From positions 117,183 through 181,182 of the forward strand of contig NZ_JADIKJ010000006.1 in the NCBI RefSeq assembly GCF_044904675.1: a stretch of 64,000 bases of DNA, given 5' to 3'. The notes beneath the pieces were generated by a model that saw nothing but the letters and a program-made list of their open reading frames with translations, did not search any database and had not been told where the DNA came from. Below, piece after piece: positions 45,345 to 54,033 of this stretch. Positions within the stretch are counted from its first letter, which is position 1, and each line of letters opens with the position of its first letter. Origin of the DNA: Dyella_B jejuensis. GTDB taxonomy: Bacteria > Pseudomonadota > Gammaproteobacteria > Xanthomonadales > Rhodanobacteraceae. Both the position numbers and the translations under genes were made by a program.

Positions 45345-46536
45345 TGCGGCCGCTCTCCAACGCCACGTTATTTTCTGCGTCTGCGCTTTCCACGCGCACC
45401 TTGTCGCCGTCCATCAGTGAATCCGGCGGGTTTTCGATCACTTTGTCGGAAGGAACCAGACCTTGGTCGATCTGTAGCGTCGTGCCCATGTCCACCGCGA
45501 TGTGCACGTTGTGCAGGCGCGCGCGTCCATTGGCTCCAAGCACCGCCACCTGCGCCCCCTTGGAACGGAAGATCAGCGCACTGGCAGGTACGCTGACCAT
45601 ATTCGCATTTACCGGAATCGCCAGCTGCACGTCGGCGTAGTCGCCCGGCTTGAGCGCCCCGTCCTGATTGTTGGCCACGAATTGCGCGAGCAGGCTGCCG
45701 GAATTCTGGTTGATGGCATCGGACGTGCCGAGCAATGTGGCCTGGAATAGGCGGCCCGGCAATTCGGGAACGCTCAAGGTGGCCTTCATCCCCGGTTTGA
45801 TGGCGCCCGTATTGACCTCTGGCACCGGGACATACAGACGCATGCGGGTGGTATCGGCCACGGTGAACAACTCCGGGCCGCTTTCGTTGTTAGCGGTGAT
45901 CAAGTCGCCCACGTCGGTACGCCGCGCCACGACGGTACCGGCAAAGGGCGCCACGATGTGCTTGAACGTCTCCAGCGCGTCCAGCCGATCCACGTCGGCC
46001 CTGGCCGCCAGCACGGTCGCCTGCGCGGCGGTCGCTTCGCCGCTTTTTTCATCGGCCTCCTGCTTGGACACCGAATCGGAAGCGAGCAGATGCTGCCAGC
46101 GTTGCGAGGTGATGGCCGCCAGCCTGGCATCGGCCCGGGCCTTCGCCAGTACGGCCTTTGCCTGCTCCAATTGCTGATCCAGCTCGGGCGTGTCGATGGT
46201 GGCGAGCACATCGCCCGCTTTCACCTTGTCGCCGATGTCCTTGTACCAATTTTTGAGATAGCCACCGACACGCGCATGGATAGGCGCGCTATACCATGCG
46301 TCGAGATGACCTGGCAGCGTCATGATGTGCTCCTTTGCCGGATCCGATGGCGGCGCCAGGCGCACGGTGGGAATCAGCTGCGCGTCGGTCCATTGCACCA
46401 GCTCGTGCTGCTCGTGGTAACGGACCGCCAGGCCCACGATGATGACCAGCACGGCCACTATCGCAGCACCCGTGCCAAAGGCCTTCAAACGCGGCGGTTT
46501 CTGGACGACCTCTACAGTGGCGGGATTATGCGACAT
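45331..46536 (-). CDS. RND efflux periplasmic adaptor (membrane fusion protein)
   Basis: This 401-residue protein starts M-S-H-N-P at ATG 46536. One transmembrane helix (about 20-40) anchors it. A barrel-sandwich/lipoyl-like half with G-G-Y-L-K-N-W-Y and G-D-V-L-A-T-I-D-T-P-E-L, a coiled-coil hairpin (about 125-205) and beta-barrel domains follow, with the second lipoyl half at A-P-F-A-G-T-V-V. It bridges the inner-membrane pump and the outer channel. It overlaps the permease by 11 bases and the channel by 14 bases. In most such operons the adaptor comes first; here it is second. Confidence 0.93.
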   Translation of the reverse strand: MSHNPATVEVVQKPPRLKAFGTGAAIVAVLVIIVGLAVRYHEQHELVQWTDAQLIPTVRLAPPSDPAKEHIMTLPGHLDAWYSAPIHARVGGYLKNWYKDIGDKVKAGDVLATIDTPELDQQLEQAKAVLAKARADARLAAITSQRWQHLLASDSVSKQEADEKSGEATAAQATVLAARADVDRLDALETFKHIVAPFAGTVVARRTDVGDLITANNESGPELFTVADTTRMRLYVPVPEVNTGAIKPGMKATLSVPELPGRLFQATLLGTSDAINQNSGSLLAQFVANNQDGALKPGDYADVQLAIPVNANMVSVPASALIFRSKGAQVAVLGANGRARLHNVHIAVDMGTTLQIDQGLVPSDKVIENPPDSLMDGDKVRVESADAENNVALESGRNAAR

Positions 46537-49500
46537 GGGGAATTCCGGAAACGGGGTCTGGGGAGGGTGCCCGCTGCTCGCGGCCGTGCACGATGGTGAA
46601 CACCACCGGCACAAACAGCAGCGTGGCGCAGGTAGCAAATACGAGGCCGCCGATCACGGCACGGCCAAGCGGCGAGTTCTGCTCATGCGCCAATGCCATT
46701 GGCAACATGCCGATGATCATCGCCAATGCCGTCATGCATACCGGACGGAAGCGGGTAAAGCCGGCTTCCAGCGCGGCCTTCATGGCGTCGCCGTGCTCGG
46801 CCAGGCGCTCGCGCGCGAAACTCACCACCAGGATCGAGTTGGCAGTCGCCACGCCCATGCACATGATCGCGCCGGTCAATGCCGGCACCGACAAGGTTGT
46901 ATGCGTGACGAAAAGCATCCACACGATGCCAGCCAACGCCGCAGGCAGAGCGGTAATGATCACGAACGGATCGAGCCAGGATTGGAAGTTGACCACGATC
47001 AGCATGTAGATCAGCACGATTGCGCCGAGCAGGCCGAACAACAGGCCGGCGAAGGCCTCGTTCATGGCGGTGACCTGGCCGAGCAGGCTCACGATGGAAC
47101 CCTTCGGGCGATCTTTCGCGGCGGCATCGAGTACCTTCTGGATGTCGCCGGACACCGCGCCCAGGTCGCGCCCCTGCACCGATGCATAGATGTCGAACGA
47201 TGGCGCAATGTTGTAGTGGCTGACCACCGCCGGACTGGAGGTACGCTTGATCGTCGCCAGCGCGCCAAGCACCTGCCGGGCGCCGGTGGTGGACGAAGTG
47301 ACCGGCAGGCTTTGCAAGTCGGCCAGCGTATCCATCCGGTATTGCGGTGTCTGCGCGACCACCGCATAGGACACGCCATTGGCGGGATTGAGCCAGAACA
47401 CCGGCGCCACCTGCAGGCTGCCGGCCAGTGACGCCACCATGCTATCGGTGACGTCGTGCTCGGTAATGCCCAGTTCGTCGGCTCGCATACGATTGACGTC
47501 TACGTTCAACTGTGGGGCACCGGTCGACTGTTGCAGGCGTACATCGGCGATACCGGGAATCGCGCGCATCCGGCGCAACAGATGAATCGCGTAAGCCTCG
47601 TTGGCGTCGCTGTTGCGGCCGGATACTTTCACATCCAGGGGCGCCGGCGCACCGAAGTTGAGGATCTGGCTGGCCATGTCGGCGGGCAGGAACGCGAAGC
47701 TGGTGCCTGGAAATTCACGCGGCAACGCTTCGCGCAGTTTCTTCACGAACGCATCGCTCGAGTCATGACCTTCTTTCAGCAGTACCTGGATGTCGCCATC
47801 CTGCGGCCCGATCGTACCGCTGTTGTTGTAGACCATATTGGTGCCGCTGAGCGGAAGGCCGATATTGTCGATGATGCTGTCCAATTGGTCCGGCGGAATC
47901 ACCCGGCGGATGGCCGTCTCGATGTGATCGAACTCCGCCGCGCTGTCTTCGATGCGCGTGCCCACCGGAGCGCGCACATGGATGGCGATGGCGCCCGATT
48001 CGGTGGACGGGAAGAAATCCCGCCCAAGGAACGGCACCAGGGCGAACGACGCGATCACCACCGCAAGGAAGCCGATCACGAACGGACGGCGCGACGTCAG
48101 CGCGAGCGACAGCGTGCCGTAGTAGGTATCGCGGATCTTCGAGAAACGGTGTTCAAACTTCTGCTGGAAAGCCACCATCGCACGAAGCAGCTTGCTGCCC
48201 TGCTTGTACGGATGCTGGTCGCCTTCGTGATGGTCGACGTAGAGGTCTTCCGGATGGCTGCCGGGTCCTTGTTCCAGAACATGTGGCTTGAGCAGGTACA
48301 TCGCCATGGTCGGCACCAGCGTGCGCGACAGCACGAATGACGACGCCATCGCGAAGATCACCGCCAGCGCCATGGGCCGGAACAGGAAGCCGGCAATGCC
48401 GTTGAGCATGAACATCGGCACGAATACGATGCAGATGCATAGCAACGACACGAAGGCCGGCGTCACGATCTGCCTGGCACCATCCATGATGGCGGTATGC
48501 ACGTCCTTGCCCTGCTCCAGATGCCAGTTGATGTTCTCGATGGTGACAGTGGCATCGTCCACCAGGATGCCCACCGCCAGGGCCAAGCCGCCCAGCGTCA
48601 TCACGTTGAGCGTCTGCCCGAACACCGCCAGCAGCGCGATCGCCGACAGCACGGCAAGCGGAATCGATACCGCAATGATGACCGTCGAGCGCCAGCTGCC
48701 AAGAAAGATGAGGATCATCACCGACGTCAGCAGCGCGGCGATGATGCCTTCGCGCGCCACCGATGCGATCGCGCTGCGCACGAATATCGACTGGTCACCC
48801 AGCAATTTCACTTTCAATGAAGGCGGCAGTGTTTCTTCCGCCAGCGGCAGCAATTTCTTGATGCCCGCCACGACTGCCAGGGTCGATACATTGCCGCCTT
48901 TCAGGGCCGGCATCAGCACGGCACGATGGCCATCGACGCGCACCACATTCTCTTGCGGTGGCGACCCATCGCGCACGTGCGCGACTTGACCGATGGTGAT
49001 GGTGGCGCCATCGACAGTCTTGATCGGCAGATTGTTGAGCTCGTCGATCGCAGCGGGACTGTCGTTGAGATTGACCGTGTATTCGTAGCGCCCGATTTTC
49101 ACATCGCCGACCGGCACGATCTGGTTCTGCGCAGCCAGCGCGTTGCCCACATCCTGGGCGGACAAGCCCTTGGCCGCCAGCGCCTGGGGATCGAGGTCCA
49201 GCATGATCTGGCGCTGCTTGCCGCCATAAGGCGTGGGGATCGCCACCCCGGGCACCGATATCAGCATCGGCCGCATGAAGTTTTGCGCCAGATCGCGGAT
49301 CTTCTGCTCGCTCAGCCGCGTGCTCGACAGTGCCATCTGCAGCACCGGCACGGTGGAAGCGTTGTAGTTGATGATCTGCGGCGGCGTGATGCCGGGCGGC
49401 ATCTGCTTGAGCACGGTCTGCGAGATCGAGGTGACCTGCGCGGTCGCGGTGCGAACGTCCACGCCGGGCTGGAAGAAAATCTTCACTACGCCGATACCTG

Positions 49501-49762
49501 GCAACGATTGCGATTCGATATGCTCGATATCGCTCACCGTCGAAGTCAGCGAACGTTCGTAGTAATAGATCACGCGGCCGGACATCGCACTCGGCGACAA
49601 GCCGTTGTACGTCCATACCACGCTGATCACGGGAATGCCGATGTTCGGGAAAATATCGGTGGGCGTGCGCAGCGCGGCGAGCGGGCCCACGATCAGGATG
49701 AACAACGCAAGGACGATGAAGGTATAGGGGCGCGCGAGCGCGATCCGAACAAGACCCAGCAT
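46526..49762 (-). CDS. RND efflux permease, AcrB/MdtC-like
   Basis: This 1078-residue inner-membrane proton-driven pump has the signature start (P-T-D-I-F-P-N-I), 12 expected transmembrane helices and two large periplasmic loops. The proton-relay aspartate pair in helix 4 is seen as G-I-L-V-D-D-A-T near residue 400. A His/Asp-rich insert (E-D-L-Y-V-D-H-H-E-G-D-Q-H-P) lies in the central cytoplasmic linker. It is an HAE-type pump, but the substrate cannot be read. ATG 49762 gives normal length; the frame opens upstream to 49798. It follows the histidine kinase by 128 bases and overlaps the adaptor gene. The two-component genes upstream probably control it. Confidence 0.93.
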   Translation of the reverse strand: MLGLVRIALARPYTFIVLALFILIVGPLAALRTPTDIFPNIGIPVISVVWTYNGLSPSAMSGRVIYYYERSLTSTVSDIEHIESQSLPGIGVVKIFFQPGVDVRTATAQVTSISQTVLKQMPPGITPPQIINYNASTVPVLQMALSSTRLSEQKIRDLAQNFMRPMLISVPGVAIPTPYGGKQRQIMLDLDPQALAAKGLSAQDVGNALAAQNQIVPVGDVKIGRYEYTVNLNDSPAAIDELNNLPIKTVDGATITIGQVAHVRDGSPPQENVVRVDGHRAVLMPALKGGNVSTLAVVAGIKKLLPLAEETLPPSLKVKLLGDQSIFVRSAIASVAREGIIAALLTSVMILIFLGSWRSTVIIAVSIPLAVLSAIALLAVFGQTLNVMTLGGLALAVGILVDDATVTIENINWHLEQGKDVHTAIMDGARQIVTPAFVSLLCICIVFVPMFMLNGIAGFLFRPMALAVIFAMASSFVLSRTLVPTMAMYLLKPHVLEQGPGSHPEDLYVDHHEGDQHPYKQGSKLLRAMVAFQQKFEHRFSKIRDTYYGTLSLALTSRRPFVIGFLAVVIASFALVPFLGRDFFPSTESGAIAIHVRAPVGTRIEDSAAEFDHIETAIRRVIPPDQLDSIIDNIGLPLSGTNMVYNNSGTIGPQDGDIQVLLKEGHDSSDAFVKKLREALPREFPGTSFAFLPADMASQILNFGAPAPLDVKVSGRNSDANEAYAIHLLRRMRAIPGIADVRLQQSTGAPQLNVDVNRMRADELGITEHDVTDSMVASLAGSLQVAPVFWLNPANGVSYAVVAQTPQYRMDTLADLQSLPVTSSTTGARQVLGALATIKRTSSPAVVSHYNIAPSFDIYASVQGRDLGAVSGDIQKVLDAAAKDRPKGSIVSLLGQVTAMNEAFAGLLFGLLGAIVLIYMLIVVNFQSWLDPFVIITALPAALAGIVWMLFVTHTTLSVPALTGAIMCMGVATANSILVVSFARERLAEHGDAMKAALEAGFTRFRPVCMTALAMIIGMLPMALAHEQNSPLGRAVIGGLVFATCATLLFVPVVFTIVHGREQRAPSPDPVSGIPHVA

Positions 49763-49890
49763 GCGATGGTTCCGACGGCACGGCCAAGGGAAGGCCATTA
49801 TCGGGACAGGCTTGGCCGGGCGCCTTTCGCCGGCATGAAGAATGTTTCATGAAGCCGCCAGGCCGTTCCGAAAGGCGGGATAAATTTCCG

Positions 49891-51279
49891 TCAAGTTTGC
49901 AGGCGACAATCCATGCCAACGATGGTGCCGTCCTGTCCACCCTGGATATGCAGTTCGAAGTCGTGCAGCTTGGCGATGGCCGCGACGATGCTCAAGCCCA
50001 GTCCGTGTCCCGGCGTCTCGCGGCTGCCCTCGCCCCGATAGAAACGCTGCCATACCGCCTGGCGCTGCTCGGCGGGAATACCCGGACCGCTGTCCATCAC
50101 GTCGATGCGCGCCTGGGCCGGTCCGGCGTGGCGCACGCTGAGTGCTACTTTTCCGCCTGCGGGAGTGAATTTGATGGCATTGGCGACCAGATTGCCAAGC
50201 GCCTCGAACAGCAGATCGGGGTCGGCCTGCACGATCAATCCCGGCTCGGTCCGCAATACGAACGACTGCTGCCGATCCTCCGCCAACGGTGCGTAAAGCT
50301 CGTACACGTGCTGCAAGATTTCGCCCAGATTCACCGCCACGAAACCTTCCCTGCGGCGCCGGTCCTCGAGTTCGGAAATGCGCAGCAACGCACGAAACCG
50401 GCCCAGCACTTCGTCGATATCGCCGACGCAATGCTCCACCAGTTCTTTGTTGGGATCTTCTTCCGGTATCTGCTGCTGCGCGCGATAGAGCTGCGAGCGG
50501 AGCCGGGTAAGCGGAGTGCGCAGGTCATGGGCAATGTTGTCGCACACGCCTTTCACTTCTCCCATCAACTGCTCGATCTGATCGAGCATGCCATTGACGA
50601 TAGCAGCGAGGCGATCCAGTTCGTCGCCGCGCTGGCTTACGGGCAGGCGCTGGCGAAGGTCGCCATGCATGATGGGCTGCGTCGCCGTTTCAATTTGCCG
50701 GATGCGGCGCCGAGGCGCGCGGTTGAGGATCAGGCCGCCGATGAGTCCCGGTACCAGCGTGAACGACAAACCCCACCACAGTGCGTGCTTGATGATGCCG
50801 CTGATGTGGGCGGTCAATCCCGCGGTGTGCGCTAGCGCTAATATGTTGCCGTTGTCGAGGCGACCCGCAATGACGGTGAGATTCTGTTCCAACGGTAAAG
50901 CATCCATCGCGATGACCTCGTCGGCATTCACTCGCAACGGTCCGCCGTCGACCTTCAGCTCAGGCGGCAATCGCGCGACGTCGCCGGCGAGCCAGCCCCC
51001 ATGCGCGTCGAACATGCCCCAGCTGTTGTAGTTGGCGCCTTCGAGCAAGACGTAATCGTCCAATATGGGTTGCAGGCGCGCATGCTCGACGTGGCGCATG
51101 AAGTCGATCTGCTGCACCAGATCCCGGTCGGTTCGCACCTGCAGGTATTGCACGGTTTCCCAGTAGATCAGGCCGAGCAGCAAGGTGCCCCAGATTACGA
51201 AGAACACGCCGTAGCTGAGCAACAGCCGCGACGTGGTCGCCCGCCAGTGGACGAACCAGTCTTTTACCGGCTTAGCCAA
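49891..51279 (-). CDS. Sensor histidine kinase of the efflux-linked two-component system
   Basis: This 462-residue membrane kinase has two transmembrane helices (about 18-40 and 165-185) flanking a periplasmic sensor of about 120 residues. A HAMP segment, the phospho-acceptor His in I-A-H-D-L-R-T-P-L near 245, and the ATP domain with N-box N-L-V-A-N-A-I-K-F, G1 D-S-G-P-G-I-P and G2 G-H-G-L-G-L-S follow. It overlaps the response regulator gene by 8 bases, so the pair is co-translated. The RND permease gene follows on the same strand, which suggests control of efflux. The signal is unknown. Confidence 0.92.
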   Translation of the reverse strand: MAKPVKDWFVHWRATTSRLLLSYGVFFVIWGTLLLGLIYWETVQYLQVRTDRDLVQQIDFMRHVEHARLQPILDDYVLLEGANYNSWGMFDAHGGWLAGDVARLPPELKVDGGPLRVNADEVIAMDALPLEQNLTVIAGRLDNGNILALAHTAGLTAHISGIIKHALWWGLSFTLVPGLIGGLILNRAPRRRIRQIETATQPIMHGDLRQRLPVSQRGDELDRLAAIVNGMLDQIEQLMGEVKGVCDNIAHDLRTPLTRLRSQLYRAQQQIPEEDPNKELVEHCVGDIDEVLGRFRALLRISELEDRRRREGFVAVNLGEILQHVYELYAPLAEDRQQSFVLRTEPGLIVQADPDLLFEALGNLVANAIKFTPAGGKVALSVRHAGPAQARIDVMDSGPGIPAEQRQAVWQRFYRGEGSRETPGHGLGLSIVAAIAKLHDFELHIQGGQDGTIVGMDCRLQT

Positions 51280-51946
51280 GGCGGTAGCCCGACCCGCGCA
51301 TGGTGCGGATCAACGAAGGCTCGCCTTCATTGTCGACCTTGCGACGCAGGCGCGCGATGTGCACATCAATGAGATTGGTGCCCGGGTCGAAGCGCAGGCC
51401 CCACACGCTTTCGAAAATCATCGCCCGCGTCATTACCTGGCCGGGATAGCGCATCATGAATTCGAGCAGCCGGTATTCCGTGGGCAACAGAGTCAACTCG
51501 CGCGCGCCACGTCGCGCCGTGCGACTGATCATATCCAACTCCAAATCGGCCACGCGCAACCTGGTTTGCGCCGGCTGCTCTTGCCGCTGCCGGCGCAGCA
51601 GCACTTCGATGCGCGCAGCCATCTCATCCGGGGCGAAGGGTTTGGTGAGATAGTCGTCGCCGCCCGCGCGCAGACCACGCACACGTTCGTCCACGTCGCC
51701 GAGCGCACTGATCATCAGCACCGGTGTGGCAATGCCGCGTTCTCGCAACTGCTTGACCAGGGTGAGGCCATCCATGCCGGGCAGCATCAGGTCAAGAGTG
51801 ATCGCATCGTAATGTGGCTCTTGCGCACGCAGGAGGCCTTGCAGCCCATCGTGCGCGCGGTCGGCGCTTATGCCGTGCGCAGCCAGTTCCAGCACGATTT
51901 CCCGGGCGGTGATTTCGTCGTCTTCGATGACCAGAATGTGAGGCAT
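51272..51946 (-). CDS. OmpR/PhoB-family response regulator
   Basis: This 224-residue protein has an N-terminal receiver (1-115, acidic pair E-D-D, phospho-Asp in T-L-D-L-M-L-P-G-M-D-G, conserved Thr/Ser and Lys in T-K-P-F) and a C-terminal winged helix (about 130-224, with V-D-V-H-I-A-R-L-R-R-K and G-S-G-Y-R-L-G). The start is taken at ATG 51946 (M-P-H-I-L-V); a TTG at 51961 would add five residues. Neither has a clear ribosome-binding site. It is the first gene of the array running down to 43869 and is separated from rpoH by a terminator. Confidence 0.92.
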   Translation of the reverse strand: MPHILVIEDDEITAREIVLELAAHGISADRAHDGLQGLLRAQEPHYDAITLDLMLPGMDGLTLVKQLRERGIATPVLMISALGDVDERVRGLRAGGDDYLTKPFAPDEMAARIEVLLRRQRQEQPAQTRLRVADLELDMISRTARRGARELTLLPTEYRLLEFMMRYPGQVMTRAMIFESVWGLRFDPGTNLIDVHIARLRRKVDNEGEPSLIRTMRGSGYRLG

Positions 51947-52076
51947 GTGGGTAGCGGACAAACCGTTGCATCGATGCCATAGCGTAAGTCATGGATAGGC
52001 TGGCGTGCGTCGCCGATGTTCGTGGGCGATTTTCATCCAGCAAACCCGGACCATGCCGGGCCATGAGCCCTGAACG

Positions 52077-52103
52077 CAAAACGGCCTCCGCAAGGGAGGC
52101 CGT
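52077..52103 (-). terminator. Rho-independent terminator of rpoH
   Basis: On the minus strand ACGGCCTCC, a 5-base loop and GGAGGCCGT form a 9-bp perfect stem followed by TTTT. It lies 25 bases after the rpoH stop and isolates rpoH from the downstream two-component genes. Confidence 0.88.
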
Positions 52104-52127
52104 CACAGGCGACTTGTCGGCTGGATG

Positions 52128-52985
52128 TCACGCCGCGAACAGGCCGCGCATCTTCTTCATGGCGTTGGCTTCGACCTGGCGGATACGCTCGGCCGAAACA
52201 CCATACTCGTCGGCCAGATCCTGCAGCGTGGCCTTGTCTTCGTTGAGCCAGCGGCGCTGGATGATGTCGCGCGAGCGCTGGTCAAGCTTCTGCAGCGCAG
52301 CCGACAGGGTTTCCAGCTCGTTGTCGGACTGGTCGGCATCCGCCACGTTCTCGTAAGGATCGGCACCTTCGTCGATCAGGAATGCCTCGGGCGCCGGCTT
52401 GGCATCCTCGTCCGCATCGGCAGGCGCTTCGAAGCCAATGTCGCGACCGGACAGGCGTGATTCCATCTCGCGGACGGTGGCTTCCGGCACACCGAGGTCC
52501 TTGGCGACCAGACGCACTTCCTCGGCATTCATCCAGCCCAGGCGCTTCTTGCTTTTGCGCAGGTTGAAGAACAGCTTGCGTTGCGCCTTGGTGGTGGCCA
52601 CTTTCACGATGCGCCAGTTGCGCAGGATGAACTCGTGCATTTCCGCACGGATCCAGTGCACGGCAAAGCTGACCAGGCGCACGCCCTGGTCGGGATCGAA
52701 ACGCTTGACCGCCTTCATCAGGCCGATATTGCCTTCCTGGATAAGGTCGGAAAGCTGCAGGCCATAGCCGCTATAGCCACGCGCCACGTGCACAACAAAG
52801 CGCAGGTGCGACATCACCAGCTTGCGGGCAGAGGCGAGGTCTTCCTCCGCCTGATAGCGGCGCGACAGACTTTGCTCTTCTTCCTGGCTGAGCACCGGGA
52901 TGCGGTGAACCGCCGAGATATAGGCATCCAGACTGCCAACGACGCTGGGAACCGGCCAATTAGCCGTCGCCAAGGCTTGGGACAT
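52128..52985 (-). CDS. rpoH: RNA polymerase heat-shock sigma factor (sigma-32)
   Basis: This 285-residue sigma-70-family protein directs heat-shock transcription. Region 2 (about 50-125) includes D-L-I-Q-E-G-N-I-G-L-M-K-A-V. The RpoH box Q-R-K-L-F-F-N-L-R-K is at about 136-145, and region 4 (about 225-280) ends E-Y-G-V-S-A-E-R-I-R-Q-V-E-A-N-A. The RpoH box is specific to sigma-32. ATG 52985 has AGGAGG 7 bases upstream. An acidic insert (about 190-220) precedes region 4. A CIRCE operator lies in its leader, suggesting HrcA repression in addition to the usual post-transcriptional control. Confidence 0.97.
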   Translation of the reverse strand: MSQALATANWPVPSVVGSLDAYISAVHRIPVLSQEEEQSLSRRYQAEEDLASARKLVMSHLRFVVHVARGYSGYGLQLSDLIQEGNIGLMKAVKRFDPDQGVRLVSFAVHWIRAEMHEFILRNWRIVKVATTKAQRKLFFNLRKSKKRLGWMNAEEVRLVAKDLGVPEATVREMESRLSGRDIGFEAPADADEDAKPAPEAFLIDEGADPYENVADADQSDNELETLSAALQKLDQRSRDIIQRRWLNEDKATLQDLADEYGVSAERIRQVEANAMKKMRGLFAA

Positions 52986-53014
52986 GTTGGAACCTCCTGA
53001 ATATGGGAATCAGC

Positions 53015-53041
53015 GTAGCACTCTGGTGGTTGGAGTGCTAA
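53015..53041 (-). promoter_or_regulatory. CIRCE operator (HrcA site) in the rpoH leader
   Basis: On the minus strand the arms TTAGCACTC and GAGTGCTAC are separated by exactly 9 bases. The consensus is TTAGCACTC-N9-GAGTGCTAA, so only the last base differs. It lies about 30 bases before the rpoH ATG and about 35 bases after the predicted -10 box, the usual CIRCE position in a 5' leader. HrcA is the known repressor of such sites; no hrcA gene is in the window. Confidence 0.9.
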
Positions 53042-53077
53042 AGGCACTGGCGAGTTCCGGCGCCTTTTATGTACCCA

Positions 53078-53106
53078 ATAGTACACGAATACCCGGGACT
53101 TGTCCA
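53078..53106 (-). promoter_or_regulatory. Sigma-70 promoter of rpoH
   Basis: On the minus strand TGGACA, 17 bases, TACTAT (5 of 6 matches at -35, 4 of 6 at -10) lies about 95 bases before the ATG. TGTAC...GTACA forms a small inverted repeat around the -10 box. The CIRCE site follows downstream. Bases 53107-53322, between this promoter and ung, hold no gene that I can support. Confidence 0.6.
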
Positions 53107-53322
53107 TGTCGATAGTTGCCGGGGATAGCGGTTTCAAGCATGACTTCTGGGGAGTGAACGCAGGGTTATGCTGTCTTGGACGCCGCCGCGAAGTCTCGCT
53201 GCGCCCTCGCCAGACGGTCTTTCCTTGCGAAGGAAGGCCCGGAGCCCCGAGCCTGCGCGGCACCCAGGAGGCCTCTGATACTTCGGCCGGCCGCGCACCA
53301 TCCGGCGATCGGACTGGGAAAT

Positions 53323-54033
53323 TCAGACGCTTTCGAATTCGGCACGTTGAGGCAATGACCAGTCAATCGGCGCCTTGCCCTGAGCTTCAAGATAGCGATT
53401 GGCCGCCGAAAAATGGCCACAACCGATGAAGCCGCGGTGCGCCGACAACGGCGATGGATGCACAGCCTTCAATACCGCATGGCGCCGGGTATCGATCAGT
53501 TGCCCTTTGCGCTGGGCATACGAGCCCCACAGCATGAAGACGAGCCCTTCGCGCTCGCGGTTGAGCGCATCGATCGCCGCATCCGTGAAACCTTCCCAAC
53601 CCTTGCCTTGGTGCGAGGCTGCCAGCCCACGTTCAACCGTCAACACCGCATTGAGCAATAGCACGCCACGATCCGCCCATGGAGTGAGGCAGCCGTGGTC
53701 GGGCGCGGAGATGGCCAGGTCGCGCTGGATTTCCTTGAAGATGTTCACCAGCGAAGGCGGCGAAGGCACGCCCGGCCGCACCGAGAAGCACAGGCCATGC
53801 GCTTGGCCTGGTCCGTGATAGGGATCCTGGCCGAGGATAACGACACGCACTGCCTCGAATGGCGTATGCGCGAACGCGCTGAAGATTTCCGGTCCCGGCG
53901 GATAGATCACCTTGCCGGCGCGTTTTTCGGCACGCAGGAATTCGGCCAGCGCACGCATTTCCAGACGCTGCAGGTAATCGCCGATGCGTTGCTTCCAGGA
54001 GGATTCGAGCTTGATCCGTTCTTCGTCGGTCAT
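53323..54033 (-). CDS. ung: Uracil-DNA glycosylase
   Basis: This 236-residue family 1 enzyme removes uracil from DNA. The catalytic water-activating motif G-Q-D-P-Y-H is near residue 68, and the leucine-intercalation loop H-P-S-P-L-S-A-H-R-G-F is near residue 193. V-L-L-L-N-A-V-L-T lies between. The length is typical of bacterial Ung. Its ATG overlaps the stop of the tandem-receiver gene by 4 bases (ATGA), so the two are translationally coupled, which is unusual for ung. Confidence 0.96.
   Translation of the reverse strand: MTDEERIKLESSWKQRIGDYLQRLEMRALAEFLRAEKRAGKVIYPPGPEIFSAFAHTPFEAVRVVILGQDPYHGPGQAHGLCFSVRPGVPSPPSLVNIFKEIQRDLAISAPDHGCLTPWADRGVLLLNAVLTVERGLAASHQGKGWEGFTDAAIDALNREREGLVFMLWGSYAQRKGQLIDTRRHAVLKAVHPSPLSAHRGFIGCGHFSAANRYLEAQGKAPIDWSLPQRAEFESV

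Noticed and set aside
53107..53322. Possible small RNA or short gene between rpoH and ung
   Set aside because: Only short, weak hairpins such as CCTTGCGAAGG are present, with no promoter-terminator pair and no coding signal.
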